A stretch of DNA of 64,000 bases from NCBI GenBank assembly GCA_030651285.1, contig JAUSCN010000020.1, positions 54,106 to 118,105 of the forward strand, read 5' to 3'. Source of the stretch: a bacterium (GTDB lineage: Bacteria > Patescibacteriota > Minisyncoccia > Phycocordibacterales > Phycocordibacteraceae). A model generated the notes under the pieces. It ran no database searches and was not told where the DNA came from. It saw only the letters and a program-made list of their open reading frames with translations. Position numbers and translations under genes: made by a program. How positions within the stretch are numbered: the stretch's first letter is position 1; each line of letters opens with the position of its first letter. Shown in pieces: positions 49,165 through 57,916 of the stretch.

Positions 49165-49921
49165 AAATAACATCCTTTCGCTCCACAACAATCTCCCACC
49201 CTCTCCGCTTCGCATGCGCATACAGCCGCTGATTCGGATTGAATGCAATCGGACGATCAACCATCTCGAGCATCTGGATATCGTGCTCAGTATCACCCAC
49301 CCCGACCGAGCCTTCGAGCGTGAGATTTTCTTTACGTACGACACGCTGAACAATCGCTGACTTGTTTTCAATGATGTCTTTATCTTCGACTTCTCCGGTG
49401 AAATTTCCCGATGCTCCAGAAGTGAAGAACATGCCGTATGATTTATCAAATCCCGCTTCATGCGCAAAACCGTCGACGATGAATTTCGGCGAACGTGAGA
49501 TGGCGAGCAAAAAATATCCCTTACGTTTTAGGTCTCGAATTAGATCGCGCGTATAGGTATACACATGATGACGCTGTTCCTCAATTATTTCTCCCGCAAT
49601 GTCCGCCACGGCCTGATATGGAACGCCCTTTATCCGCCGATGAAATACGCTCGCCACCTTGTCTATATATGACTTGTAGTCGCCCCTTCTCTCAATCCAA
49701 CGACGATACTCTTCTTCATATGAATCCTTCTCTTCCCACGGGAAGACTCCTTCCTCAATGAGCCGGTCCACAAGCTCAATCGCGAGCGAAGAACGGAACA
49801 ATGTGCCGTCTATATCAAATACGGCAATCTTTCGCTTCTTTACCCCGGCAGAGGCGCCACGACGCTCCGTGCTCGTTTTAACGATCCTACGAGAGTCTCT
49901 GCCGGGGCTCATACCTCCCAT
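49145..49921 (-). CDS. HAD-IB family hydrolase
   Basis: IAVFDIDGTLFRSSLAIELVDRL, LLAISRSPKFIVDGFAHEAGFD, GVGDTEHDIQMLEMVDRPIAFNPN. Confidence 0.88.
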   Translation of the reverse strand: MGGMSPGRDSRRIVKTSTERRGASAGVKKRKIAVFDIDGTLFRSSLAIELVDRLIEEGVFPWEEKDSYEEEYRRWIERRGDYKSYIDKVASVFHRRIKGVPYQAVADIAGEIIEEQRHHVYTYTRDLIRDLKRKGYFLLAISRSPKFIVDGFAHEAGFDKSYGMFFTSGASGNFTGEVEDKDIIENKSAIVQRVVRKENLTLEGSVGVGDTEHDIQMLEMVDRPIAFNPNQRLYAHAKRRGWEIVVERKDVIYEIQGS

Positions 49922-49927
49922 AGTACC

Positions 49928-50596
49928 TCAATTAGCTTTAGGCCAGCGGCGTGCCGCCTGAGGCCATATTTTCGTTAGGGAGTGCCCACTGCAATCATGC
50001 GGGCGAGCTGGACACACGTAGCGGCCATAGAGCACGAGTCCGTTGTTCACGAATTTCCAGTCCTTTTTGGGTATGAGCGCCTCGAGATCTTTTGAGATTT
50101 TCTTCAGATCAGTTTGAGTAGTAAGATCAAATCGTTTCGCAAAACGCTTCACATGCGTGTCAGTTGCAATACCTTCCCATACGCCATACAGCTCGCCAAG
50201 AATGACGTGTGCGGTCTTGTAGCCAACGCCCGGAAGCGCAACGAGCTCCGTCTCTGTGCGCGGCACGATTCCCTCGTGCCGCGCCTGAATCACTTCTGCC
50301 GCGCCGATGATGGCTTTCGCCTTATTACGGAAGAATGTCACAGAAGAGATCTCTTTCGTAAAAGTTGCCAAATCCGCTTTCGCGAAGTCCTTCGGCGTCT
50401 TGTATTTTTTAAATAACGTCGCCGTCACCTTGTTTACTGCCTTGTCGGTGCACTGCGCAGAAAGCATGACAGCAACAACAAATTGGAACGGGGTCGTGTG
50501 CACGAGCTCGCTCTTCGGTTCTGGATAGACCTTCTTCAGATATGAAACAATCTTTTTCGCACGCTTCTGCCGCTCTTTTTGGTTTACTGAAATCAT
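49928..50596 (-). CDS. nth: Endonuclease III
   Basis: TPFQFVVAVMLSAQCTDKAVNKVTATLF, LPGVGYKTAHVILGELYG, ATDTHVKRFAKRF; Fe-S motif partly lost. Confidence 0.92.
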   Translation of the reverse strand: MISVNQKERQKRAKKIVSYLKKVYPEPKSELVHTTPFQFVVAVMLSAQCTDKAVNKVTATLFKKYKTPKDFAKADLATFTKEISSVTFFRNKAKAIIGAAEVIQARHEGIVPRTETELVALPGVGYKTAHVILGELYGVWEGIATDTHVKRFAKRFDLTTQTDLKKISKDLEALIPKKDWKFVNNGLVLYGRYVCPARPHDCSGHSLTKIWPQAARRWPKAN

Positions 50597-51045
50597 CGAA
50601 CAAGATCTTTTAGATCTGCAATGACTTCTGCCGCATGCTTCTCCGGCTTCACTTTTTCATATACCTTTGCGATCTTCCCTTCAGGATCAATGAGAAACGA
50701 GGTACGCATGGTGCCCACATATGTCGCCAACACGCCATAAGCTCCCACAACTTCTTTATGTTCATCTGCCAAAAGAGTGAATGGCAATTGATATGCGTCT
50801 ACAAATTTCTTATGGCTCGCAACACTATCAGTCGAAACACCAAGCACATTCACGCCGATGGTAGTGAAATCCTTGAATTGATCTCGTATAGTGCACGCCT
50901 CGATCGTACACCCTGGCGTATCATCTTTCGGATAGAAGTAGAGAAGTACCCAGCTCCCCTGATACTCCGCAAGCGAATGCATCTTCCCATCTTGATCTGG
51001 AAGAGTAAATTCTGGAGCTTCTGTGCCTACCTTCGGTATCTCCAT
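50593..51045 (-). CDS. bcp: Peroxiredoxin (Bcp/PrxQ)
   Basis: GTEAPEFTLPDQDGKMHSLAEYQGSWVLLYFYPKDDTPGCTIEACTIRD. Confidence 0.95.
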   Translation of the reverse strand: MEIPKVGTEAPEFTLPDQDGKMHSLAEYQGSWVLLYFYPKDDTPGCTIEACTIRDQFKDFTTIGVNVLGVSTDSVASHKKFVDAYQLPFTLLADEHKEVVGAYGVLATYVGTMRTSFLIDPEGKIAKVYEKVKPEKHAAEVIADLKDLVR

Positions 51046-51052
51046 AGGGCGA

Positions 51053-52222
51053 CTATAGCATTTCCGAAGTACGCTCCTCGTGCGGGAATGCAAAGTTAAA
51101 GAAGATGGTCAGAAGCGCACCTGCAGAGAATATCGTCAGGAAAAACAGGAGAAGTGGGCCAGCACCCGGGACAAGAGTGATGAGAGAGAGAGCGAGCATG
51201 CCGAGAACGCCATCGCGCCATAGCACTGCCTCACGCTTCAAGAAGCGTCGTGCAAACATGTTGCCGAGCAGGATACCTGCATATAAAAATGAGAATAGCG
51301 CGAGCAAGGCATACAATAGGACGAGCAGGATGGAGAGACCGATACCGACAAACGTAAGCGCAAGAAGAATGATTAAGACTGGCGCCGCGACAAGTATCGC
51401 GAAACCAAGCAGCATCGTAAGCAAGAGACTGCGCAAATGATCTGTATGCGCGCGTTCAGAAACCGCTTCGGCCAACTTTGGAAATAGACCTGCAAGAAGT
51501 CCCGCCAGAATAAGTGCACCCAAGATACGCGCAAAAAGGAAGAAGCCGAGACTTACGAGCGCAAGAATGCGCGATGTGCCGACATCAGGCAAGTACGAGG
51601 CGCTCGTATATTTGATACCGCCAATAACCGTCGCAGACTCGGGAATCGTTGCTGTATCTGGAGCTTCATATATCAACTTTCCACGAATCACCGTATCTGG
51701 AGCAAGCGTCACGCGGCCACTCGCAACAATATCGACATCTCCTCTGAAATCACCCGAGAGAGCGATGTTGTTCCCATAGATTGTGACCGGGCCTGAAGCT
51801 CCATTATCGAAAACAGCATTCGCAGCGATGATGAAAGAATTGCCAGAAACACGACCTGAATTGTTCACCGAAAGACCTAAGGCGATTAAGTCACCCAGAA
51901 CAGTCTCTTCTACAGAAATACTTCCTCCCAATACCCGCAGATCACCCGCGACTTTAGCTCGTGAACTTACCGAGCCAGCAACAAGTAGTCCATCCCCAGA
52001 AACCGGAGCCGCAGTAACGATCGAACCACCAAAGGCAGAGAAATCTCCGGCGACAGGCGCAGTAAGCACAACAGAAGCTCCGGCAGCATATGCATTCCCT
52101 GGTGAGGAGCTCGCTGCGAGAAGAGAACGCGCAGCGATAAAAGATGCGTGCGCACCTGCAGCAGACGCGCTCGCCGGAAGGAAGATACTCGAAGCGAGAA
52201 AAATAAAAAATATGCGTGACAT
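51053..52222 (-). CDS. Secreted/membrane bactofilin-like beta-helix protein
   Basis: Signal peptide; repeated APVAGDFSAFGGSIVTAAPVSGDGLLVAGSV...GDLRVLGGSISVEETVLGDL; C-terminal TMs. Confidence 0.75.
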   Translation of the reverse strand: MSRIFFIFLASSIFLPASASAAGAHASFIAARSLLAASSSPGNAYAAGASVVLTAPVAGDFSAFGGSIVTAAPVSGDGLLVAGSVSSRAKVAGDLRVLGGSISVEETVLGDLIALGLSVNNSGRVSGNSFIIAANAVFDNGASGPVTIYGNNIALSGDFRGDVDIVASGRVTLAPDTVIRGKLIYEAPDTATIPESATVIGGIKYTSASYLPDVGTSRILALVSLGFFLFARILGALILAGLLAGLFPKLAEAVSERAHTDHLRSLLLTMLLGFAILVAAPVLIILLALTFVGIGLSILLVLLYALLALFSFLYAGILLGNMFARRFLKREAVLWRDGVLGMLALSLITLVPGAGPLLLFFLTIFSAGALLTIFFNFAFPHEERTSEML

Positions 52223-52233
52223 ATTTGAATTAA

Positions 52234-52707
52234 TTACGTTGCAGGCGGCAGAGGGATGCGCGTCTCAAGAAGATCTTGCGGGACACTTCTCCGCAACGGC
52301 TCAATGAAACCCGCACAGATCACTATGAAAAGCGCGATGACGGCAGATACGAGGCAATAGATACAGAATGCATTGATAACGAAAACCTGAACCAGTGTGA
52401 AATACAGTGAAGCAAGGACCCCGATGAGGGAAACTGCCTGAATGAGGCGGCGTACGAGCTGATTAAGCACAACAAGCTCAAGGGCAGCGAGGAAGAAAAT
52501 GATGCCGTAGAAAAAGGCACCGTATGCGGCTAGCGGGATACCAAACAAGTAAGAGTACGAACTTGAGACGACGACATTGCATCCAGAGAGGTTGTTAATG
52601 TCACAAATGAGCGGCGTACTATTTATCTCGTGCTGAAGGATGTAGACCGAATCTGTGAGTCCACAGAAAGCGAGAATCAAGATAGCCACAATATATGCAC
52701 GCTTCAT
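52234..52707 (-). CDS. Vitamin K epoxide reductase (VKOR) family protein
   Basis: SGCNVVVSSSYSYLFGIPLAAYGAFFYG, FCIYCLVSAVIAL. Confidence 0.9.
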   Translation of the reverse strand: MKRAYIVAILILAFCGLTDSVYILQHEINSTPLICDINNLSGCNVVVSSSYSYLFGIPLAAYGAFFYGIIFFLAALELVVLNQLVRRLIQAVSLIGVLASLYFTLVQVFVINAFCIYCLVSAVIALFIVICAGFIEPLRRSVPQDLLETRIPLPPAT

Positions 52708-52784
52708 AGCGCACAGGATACGCGCCCTACTACCCATATGCAACCATCACGAATCATTGTGTGATCAGGTGCTAAAATGCACCC

Positions 52785-53150
52785 ATGAAAGACCTGACGC
52801 CTGAAGAGCTTCATGTAATGCGAGAAGGCGGGACTGAGGCACCCTTCTCTGGAAAATACATCGACCATTACGAGAAAGGAATGTATCTCTGCCGATCGTG
52901 CGGAACTACCCTATTTAGCTCAGGCGCAAAGTTCGATTCAGGCACCGGCTGGCCATCCTTCACCGATCCAGCAATCGAAAAAAACATAGGCACTCGAGAT
53001 GATGATTCTCATGACATGCACCGTACGGAAGTATTCTGCAAAAACTGCGGCGCGCATTTGGGTCACGTATTCGATGATGGCCCAGACGAAAAGGGAGGCA
53101 AACGATACTGCATCAATTCAGTCTGTCTCGATTTTGAGAAGAAAGACTAG
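52785..53150 (+). CDS. msrB: Peptide-methionine (R)-S-oxide reductase
   Basis: GTEAPFSGKYIDHYEKGMYLCRSCGTTLFSSGAKFDSGTGWPSF, GKRYCINSVCLDF. Confidence 0.96.
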   Translation: MKDLTPEELHVMREGGTEAPFSGKYIDHYEKGMYLCRSCGTTLFSSGAKFDSGTGWPSFTDPAIEKNIGTRDDDSHDMHRTEVFCKNCGAHLGHVFDDGPDEKGGKRYCINSVCLDFEKKD

Positions 53151-53177
53151 CCCCACTCCTTGGATCCCCAAGAAAAA

Positions 53178-53657
53178 TTAGATGTGACACACGACGCGAC
53201 CAGGATGCTTTTCAGCGTAGTGCTGATGATATTCTTCTGCCTTCCAGAAAACCTTCGCCGGCTCGATTGACGTTGCGATCGTGTTAGGAACATACTGTTG
53301 CGCAAGATCCTTTTTTATTTTTTCAGCGATCTCTTTCTGTTCCGGTGAGTGATAGAAAATGACTGATCGGTACTGTTCACCTACATCTGGACCCTGACGA
53401 TTCAGCTGAGTCGGGTCATGCAGTGCAAAAAACTTCCGCACGAGCGTTTCGTACGAGATCTTCTCTGGATTAAACGTAATCTCTACTGATTCCGCGTGAC
53501 CCGTATCCCCTTCGCACACCTGCTCGTAGGTAGGATGCTCGAACTGTCCTCCCGAATATCCAGAAACCGCGTCTTCCACACCAAGAAGCGCGAGGAACGA
53601 TGCCTCGACACCCCAGAAACAGCCCGCTGCGAACGTCGCTTTTTTTTGCGTATTCAT
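53178..53657 (-). CDS. msrA: Peptide-methionine (S)-S-oxide reductase
   Basis: TFAAGCFWGVEASFLALLGVEDAVSGYSGGQFEHPTYEQVC. Confidence 0.97.
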   Translation of the reverse strand: MNTQKKATFAAGCFWGVEASFLALLGVEDAVSGYSGGQFEHPTYEQVCEGDTGHAESVEITFNPEKISYETLVRKFFALHDPTQLNRQGPDVGEQYRSVIFYHSPEQKEIAEKIKKDLAQQYVPNTIATSIEPAKVFWKAEEYHQHYAEKHPGRVVCHI

Positions 53658-53736
53658 GCGTCTATTTTATCACTCGACGGTAGTACATCACCCATCCCAA
53701 GGACTCCGCCACATCTGCTAGAATAACTAGGTTCTC

Positions 53737-54363
53737 ATGCCTTCCTTCGATTTACTTTCGCAATTCATTGGCGGCGCAGCGAGCAGCTCGGTCTCCCTAT
53801 CGCTCGCCATAATTCTCGGCACCTTCATTCTCGAAGACCCGACAGCTGTTATTGTGGGATTACTCGCAGCTAACGGCATCATCGGGGTTCCGCTCGCACT
53901 CATTTCACTCTATGCCGGCATCATACTCGGTGATCTTGGCCTATATTGCCTCGGATGGTTCGCGAGCACGCATCCGAAACTCAAGCTCTATCATGACCGC
54001 AACATCACCCTTCCTCTCCGAGCATGGCTCGAGAGCAGGTTCGTCCTCACTATCTTCTGGGCACGATTCATACCCGGATCTCGCCTTCCCACCTACGCCG
54101 CAAGCGGCTTCTTCCGCTCTCCTCTTTCCACATTCATGTACACCATCATCGCCGCGACTTCGGTATGGACGACGTTTCTTTTCTTTATTTCGTACTGGTT
54201 CGGAGACATAACTTCCGAATGGATGGCGTACGAGCGGTGGAGTATCGTCGCAGCATTCTTGCTCGCACTCTTCTTCATTGGGCGACACAATCTTCTTGCG
54301 TACCGGGCTAAACAAGAGGCAGCAGATGCTGAAACTACAGCTGCAGTCGTAAAAATAAACTAG
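53737..54363 (+). CDS. DedA/VTT domain membrane protein
   Basis: GLYCLGWFASTHP, FWARFIPGSRLPTYAASGFF. Confidence 0.85.
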   Translation: MPSFDLLSQFIGGAASSSVSLSLAIILGTFILEDPTAVIVGLLAANGIIGVPLALISLYAGIILGDLGLYCLGWFASTHPKLKLYHDRNITLPLRAWLESRFVLTIFWARFIPGSRLPTYAASGFFRSPLSTFMYTIIAATSVWTTFLFFISYWFGDITSEWMAYERWSIVAAFLLALFFIGRHNLLAYRAKQEAADAETTAAVVKIN

Positions 54364-55088
54364 CGAAACGTCTGCTGCCAGCGCTTATATAGTGCAGCAG
54401 TGGCAATAAGATCCCCGGCATTGTAGCGAGCGATATCAAGATATTTCTTTTCCTTATATAGAGTCGCCACATCATCACCAGTCGTGCCCGACGCTTTCGG
54501 ACTCTGTATGCCGAGTGCGCGGCAGAACAAGTGAAGGCTCTTGCGAAAACGTGCGGCCCCATAAAACGTGAGCTGATCCATGAGGTCGATATGAACAGCA
54601 CCTCGCTGCATCGAAAGATATCGGTTGCTAAGCAAATCCTTCGTCGGGACGACATTGTGCACCATCGAACGAATAACGAGGAACGGCGCATCGAAGCTGC
54701 GGCCATTGAAGGAGACAAACTCTGTACAGACCGCGGCAACCTTCCAGAATTGCTCAAGCATTGCTTTCTCGTCCATCGCTTCATACTTAATGCCGTTCTC
54801 TTCCCTATTCTTAATTTCTGCATCTGACACCTCGTCACCCTGTTGAGGGTATGGAGCTGAAAAATACACAGCACCCTTCTCACGCTCAGTGTCATACACT
54901 CCGATCGCGACAATGCTTCCTGTGAGCGGAGAGAGCCCCATCCCCTCTCTGAGCTCTTTCATCTCATATTCGTACTCTTCGTCATTCTTCGACGATTCGC
55001 GCAAATACCATGAAAGATTATGTTGGGTTGTCTCATCAAGCAACTCCCACGACTCGCCAACCGTTTCAATATCAAACACAAGCGCCAT
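54360..55088 (-). CDS. Predicted 3'-5' exonuclease (PolB-exonuclease-like)
   Basis: ALVFDIETVGESW, EFVSFNGRSFDAPFLVIRS, YNAGDLIATAALYKRW. Confidence 0.85.
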   Translation of the reverse strand: MALVFDIETVGESWELLDETTQHNLSWYLRESSKNDEEYEYEMKELREGMGLSPLTGSIVAIGVYDTEREKGAVYFSAPYPQQGDEVSDAEIKNREENGIKYEAMDEKAMLEQFWKVAAVCTEFVSFNGRSFDAPFLVIRSMVHNVVPTKDLLSNRYLSMQRGAVHIDLMDQLTFYGAARFRKSLHLFCRALGIQSPKASGTTGDDVATLYKEKKYLDIARYNAGDLIATAALYKRWQQTFR

Positions 55089-55111
55089 GAACACAGTATA
55101 ATACCCGACAC

Positions 55112-56023
55112 ATGAATCAAAAAATGATCCGTGCAATTATCGCACTTATACTCACGCTCGCGGCAGGAACCGCTGGATACTCGGCAGGAAGCGGCCAAGT
55201 ACGAGACACGAACATAAGCATTCCCGCTCAAACCATCTCAGTCCCCGCAGTAGGTACGACACGAATTATCTACAGCCTCGATGCAAAACAGAATGATCAG
55301 GAACTCATCGCGCTAATCGACAATGCCGAGGACCATATCTATTTCGCTATCTATACGTTTACCCTCACTGACGTTGCAGACGCCCTTGTAAAAGCGAAAG
55401 AACGCGGAGTCGTCGTAAAAGGACTTATGGACTCCGAACAAAGCCGAAGCAGTTACAGTGCACCTATCATTGCGAAGTTCAAGGACGCTGGAATATCTGT
55501 CCTCACAGAGAAACATGCGAGTGGGAACGGCATCATGCACATCAAGCTCCTGGTGACAGAAAAAGCATACGCATTTGGCAGCTATAACTGGACAAGCTCT
55601 GCAACGAAGATTAACGATGAAATCCTTGAAGTCGGTACCGATCCGAGCACCCGACAAGCTCATGAAAATATTTTGAAACGGCTCTTTGAGGAATATCGAA
55701 CTAGCGCGGCCGCGGGAGCGGCCGCGAGCGTTTCAAACGACACATACGACTACACTGACGCGTCCGAGCACGTCGGGGAATATGCCTCCGTGCGCGGCAC
55801 ACTCATCAAGACTTACACATCAAAAACTGGCACGGTCTTCCTCGACTTCTGCAAAGAGTATAAAAACTGCTCTTTTTCTGGCGTCATCTTCGCCGATGAC
55901 GCGAAAAAATTCGGTGACCTATCCCGCCACGTCGGAACCAGCGTTACCCTGACAGGAAAGATTTCCTTGTATCAAAATAAAGCGGAAATAATTCTCTCCG
56001 ATCCGAAACAGATTTCTAATTGA
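55112..56023 (+). CDS. Secreted phospholipase D-like nuclease fused to OB-fold domain
   Basis: N-terminal TM; HIKLLVTEKAYAFGSYNWTSSATKINDE; C-terminal YASVRGTLIKTYTSKTGTVFLDF...VTLTGKISLYQNKAEIIL. Confidence 0.85.
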   Translation: MNQKMIRAIIALILTLAAGTAGYSAGSGQVRDTNISIPAQTISVPAVGTTRIIYSLDAKQNDQELIALIDNAEDHIYFAIYTFTLTDVADALVKAKERGVVVKGLMDSEQSRSSYSAPIIAKFKDAGISVLTEKHASGNGIMHIKLLVTEKAYAFGSYNWTSSATKINDEILEVGTDPSTRQAHENILKRLFEEYRTSAAAGAAASVSNDTYDYTDASEHVGEYASVRGTLIKTYTSKTGTVFLDFCKEYKNCSFSGVIFADDAKKFGDLSRHVGTSVTLTGKISLYQNKAEIILSDPKQISN

Positions 56024-56048
56024 CACTAATGGATTATCATGCTTAAAT
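56020..56048 (+). promoter_or_regulatory. Possible sigma70-like promoter TTGACA-17-TTAAAT
   Basis: Consensus -35 overlapping stop codon of the PLD gene; weaker -10. Confidence 0.45.
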
Positions 56049-56104
56049 AATACTAGTCATCCAGTTCCATAAATAATCACACTTCAATTCCGTAAGGAGG
56101 TTGT

Positions 56105-56605
56105 ATGTCTGCGAAAACGTTCGAACTGCCAAGCTGCCTGACGAAGAGGATCGTCGGAGAAGCAGTAATATCTGCACTTGCATCAACAGCAAACCCTTTT
56201 TGGCAAGAAATCTTGGAGTATCCGAAACTGCACATCGTGGTGCTAGTGCAAAAAAGAGTGGTCAGCTCTCGGAAGCATTCGCCTGGCACAATTCTGCCGC
56301 ACATATTGTTCGAGCACAGTCACAGCGGCAGACCTGAAGGTCTCCAGACCGCTCGGAATCAGGCGTTCCAACACTGGAGCGGGTGTGCCAATAGCGGCAC
56401 CAATGCAGTAGCCCACCTTCTATTCTCTGATAGCAGTTCTCGTTGTGGCAGCGTAAAGGAGGAAGGTCTTGTGGTCGCATGCTATGGCGCCCCCTCCCAT
56501 TATGCAAAAATGATCGCTGGATTCATCGCCCATTCATGCATCGCACTCTCCCAGGATAAACTTCTAAAGAATCGAAAGAAAGTAAGTGGGGACCACGCTC
56601 ACTAA
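56105..56605 (+). CDS. Orphan hypothetical protein
   Basis: 166 aa; SD AAGGAGGT; followed by terminator. Confidence 0.65.
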   Translation: MSAKTFELPSCLTKRIVGEAVISALASTANPFWQEILEYPKLHIVVLVQKRVVSSRKHSPGTILPHILFEHSHSGRPEGLQTARNQAFQHWSGCANSGTNAVAHLLFSDSSSRCGSVKEEGLVVACYGAPSHYAKMIAGFIAHSCIALSQDKLLKNRKKVSGDHAH

Positions 56606-56634
56606 CTCGACAACACTGCTCATTCAATAAACCC

Positions 56635-56667
56635 AAATCGCGTCGGCACCCAGCCGACGCGATTTTT
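56635..56667 (+). terminator. Rho-independent terminator
   Basis: AAATCGCGTCGGCACCCAGCCGACGCGATTTTT. Confidence 0.92.
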
Positions 56668-56723
56668 CTATATCATTGCGCTCCACCGTCTTTTTATGCT
56701 ATAGTATCGGCACTTCCCTTCCA

Positions 56724-57305
56724 GTGTCTACCGACCGACTTCGCATAAATAATGAGATTCGCGCACAGGAGCTGCGCGTGATTGGCGCAAACGGTGAAAA
56801 CCTCGGCGTTCTCTCGCTTTCGGCAGCTCTCGAGGCGGCGAAGACTGCAGGACGCGATCTGATCGAAATCTCGCCTTCAGCCGTCCCGCCCGTTGCGAAG
56901 ATCATGGATTATGGTAAATTCGAGTACGAGCGTAGTAAGAAGGAAAAGGTAGCAAAAGCGAAGGTAAAAGTGTCTGAAACCAAGGAGGTCCAGATCAAGG
57001 TCGGCACTGGCGACCACGATATGGGCCTTAAGGCCAAAAAGGCAGCTGAATGGCTTGCTGAGGGGCACCGAGTACGCGCTGAGCTTTTCCTGAAAGGCCG
57101 CTATAAAGGCATGGAGGAGGTATTCTTGAAGGAACGTCTTGGAAGGTTCCTCAAGCTCATCCCTTGTGCTTACAAGGTCGCTGAGCCAGTCGCCCGGAGC
57201 CCGAAGGGCTTCGCCGCAGTCATCGAGCGCGATCTCATAGCTCAAGCGAAACGCGACAAGAATCACCCAGTAGATGTTTCTGCTGAAACAAAACCCACAA
57301 CATGA
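56724..57305 (+). CDS. infC: Translation initiation factor IF-3
   Basis: RINNEIRAQELRVIGANGENLGVLSLSAALEAAKTAGRDLIEISPSAVPPVAKIMDYGKFEYE; GTG start inferred. Confidence 0.95.
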   Translation: MSTDRLRINNEIRAQELRVIGANGENLGVLSLSAALEAAKTAGRDLIEISPSAVPPVAKIMDYGKFEYERSKKEKVAKAKVKVSETKEVQIKVGTGDHDMGLKAKKAAEWLAEGHRVRAELFLKGRYKGMEEVFLKERLGRFLKLIPCAYKVAEPVARSPKGFAAVIERDLIAQAKRDKNHPVDVSAETKPTT

Positions 57306-57493
57306 AAACCAACAAATCATATTCAAAGAGAATCCGCGTAACTCGCAACGGGAAGCTTATGGCGCGCGCAAAAGGCCAGAACCATTTCAATGCCAAGGCG
57401 AGCGGATCAGAGCGCAACAGCAAGCGCCGCCCTGTTGCGATCACTTTGACAAAGAGCGTCCGTCGCCGCTTCCTTCCAGGCACTGGTGCATAA
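57302..57493 (+). CDS. rpmI: 50S ribosomal protein L35
   Basis: MKTNKSYSKRIRVTRNGKLMARAKGQNHFNAKASGSERNSKRR. Confidence 0.92.
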   Translation: MKTNKSYSKRIRVTRNGKLMARAKGQNHFNAKASGSERNSKRRPVAITLTKSVRRRFLPGTGA

Positions 57494-57521
57494 TTAATCT
57501 GAGTTTACTAACCATTTTCGT

Positions 57522-57869
57522 ATGACAAGAATCAAAGGAGGTGTAATGGCGCAGAAACGCCGCAAGAACGTCCTCGAGCGAGCCAAGGGCTATCGCGGGG
57601 TACGCTCCAAGAAGGAGCGCTATGCGCACGAAGCGCTCATGCGCGCAGGTCGCTACGCGTTTGCCCACCGACGCGACAAGAAGACCGACTTTCGCCAGGT
57701 TTGGATCGTCCGACTCAATGCTGCTGTCCGTGAAAACGGTCATAAGTCCTACAGCACCTTTATCGCAAAACTGAAGAAGACTGGTTTTATGCTCGACCGC
57801 AAGGTCCTCGCACAATTCGCTTCCGAGCACCCAGAAGTTTTCACCCGCATCGCAAAACAAGTAGTGTAG
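57522..57869 (+). CDS. rplT: 50S ribosomal protein L20
   Basis: MTRIKGGVMAQKRRKNVLERAKGYRGVRSKKERYAHEALMRAGRYAFAHRRDKK. Confidence 0.97.
   Translation: MTRIKGGVMAQKRRKNVLERAKGYRGVRSKKERYAHEALMRAGRYAFAHRRDKKTDFRQVWIVRLNAAVRENGHKSYSTFIAKLKKTGFMLDRKVLAQFASEHPEVFTRIAKQVV
57836..57869 (+). repeat. Direct repeat copy 1: 3' end of rplT
   Basis: AGTTTTCACCCGCATCGCAAAACAAGTAGTGTAG (VFTRIAKQVV*). Confidence 0.9.
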
Positions 57870-57871
57870 AG

Positions 57872-57898
57872 AAATGCCCCGCAGACCGCAGGGCATTT
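57872..57898. terminator. Terminator-like hairpin
   Basis: AAATGCCCCGCAGACCGCAGGGCATTT. Confidence 0.75.
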
Positions 57899-57916
57899 TC
57901 GTAAAGAAGGAGAGGT

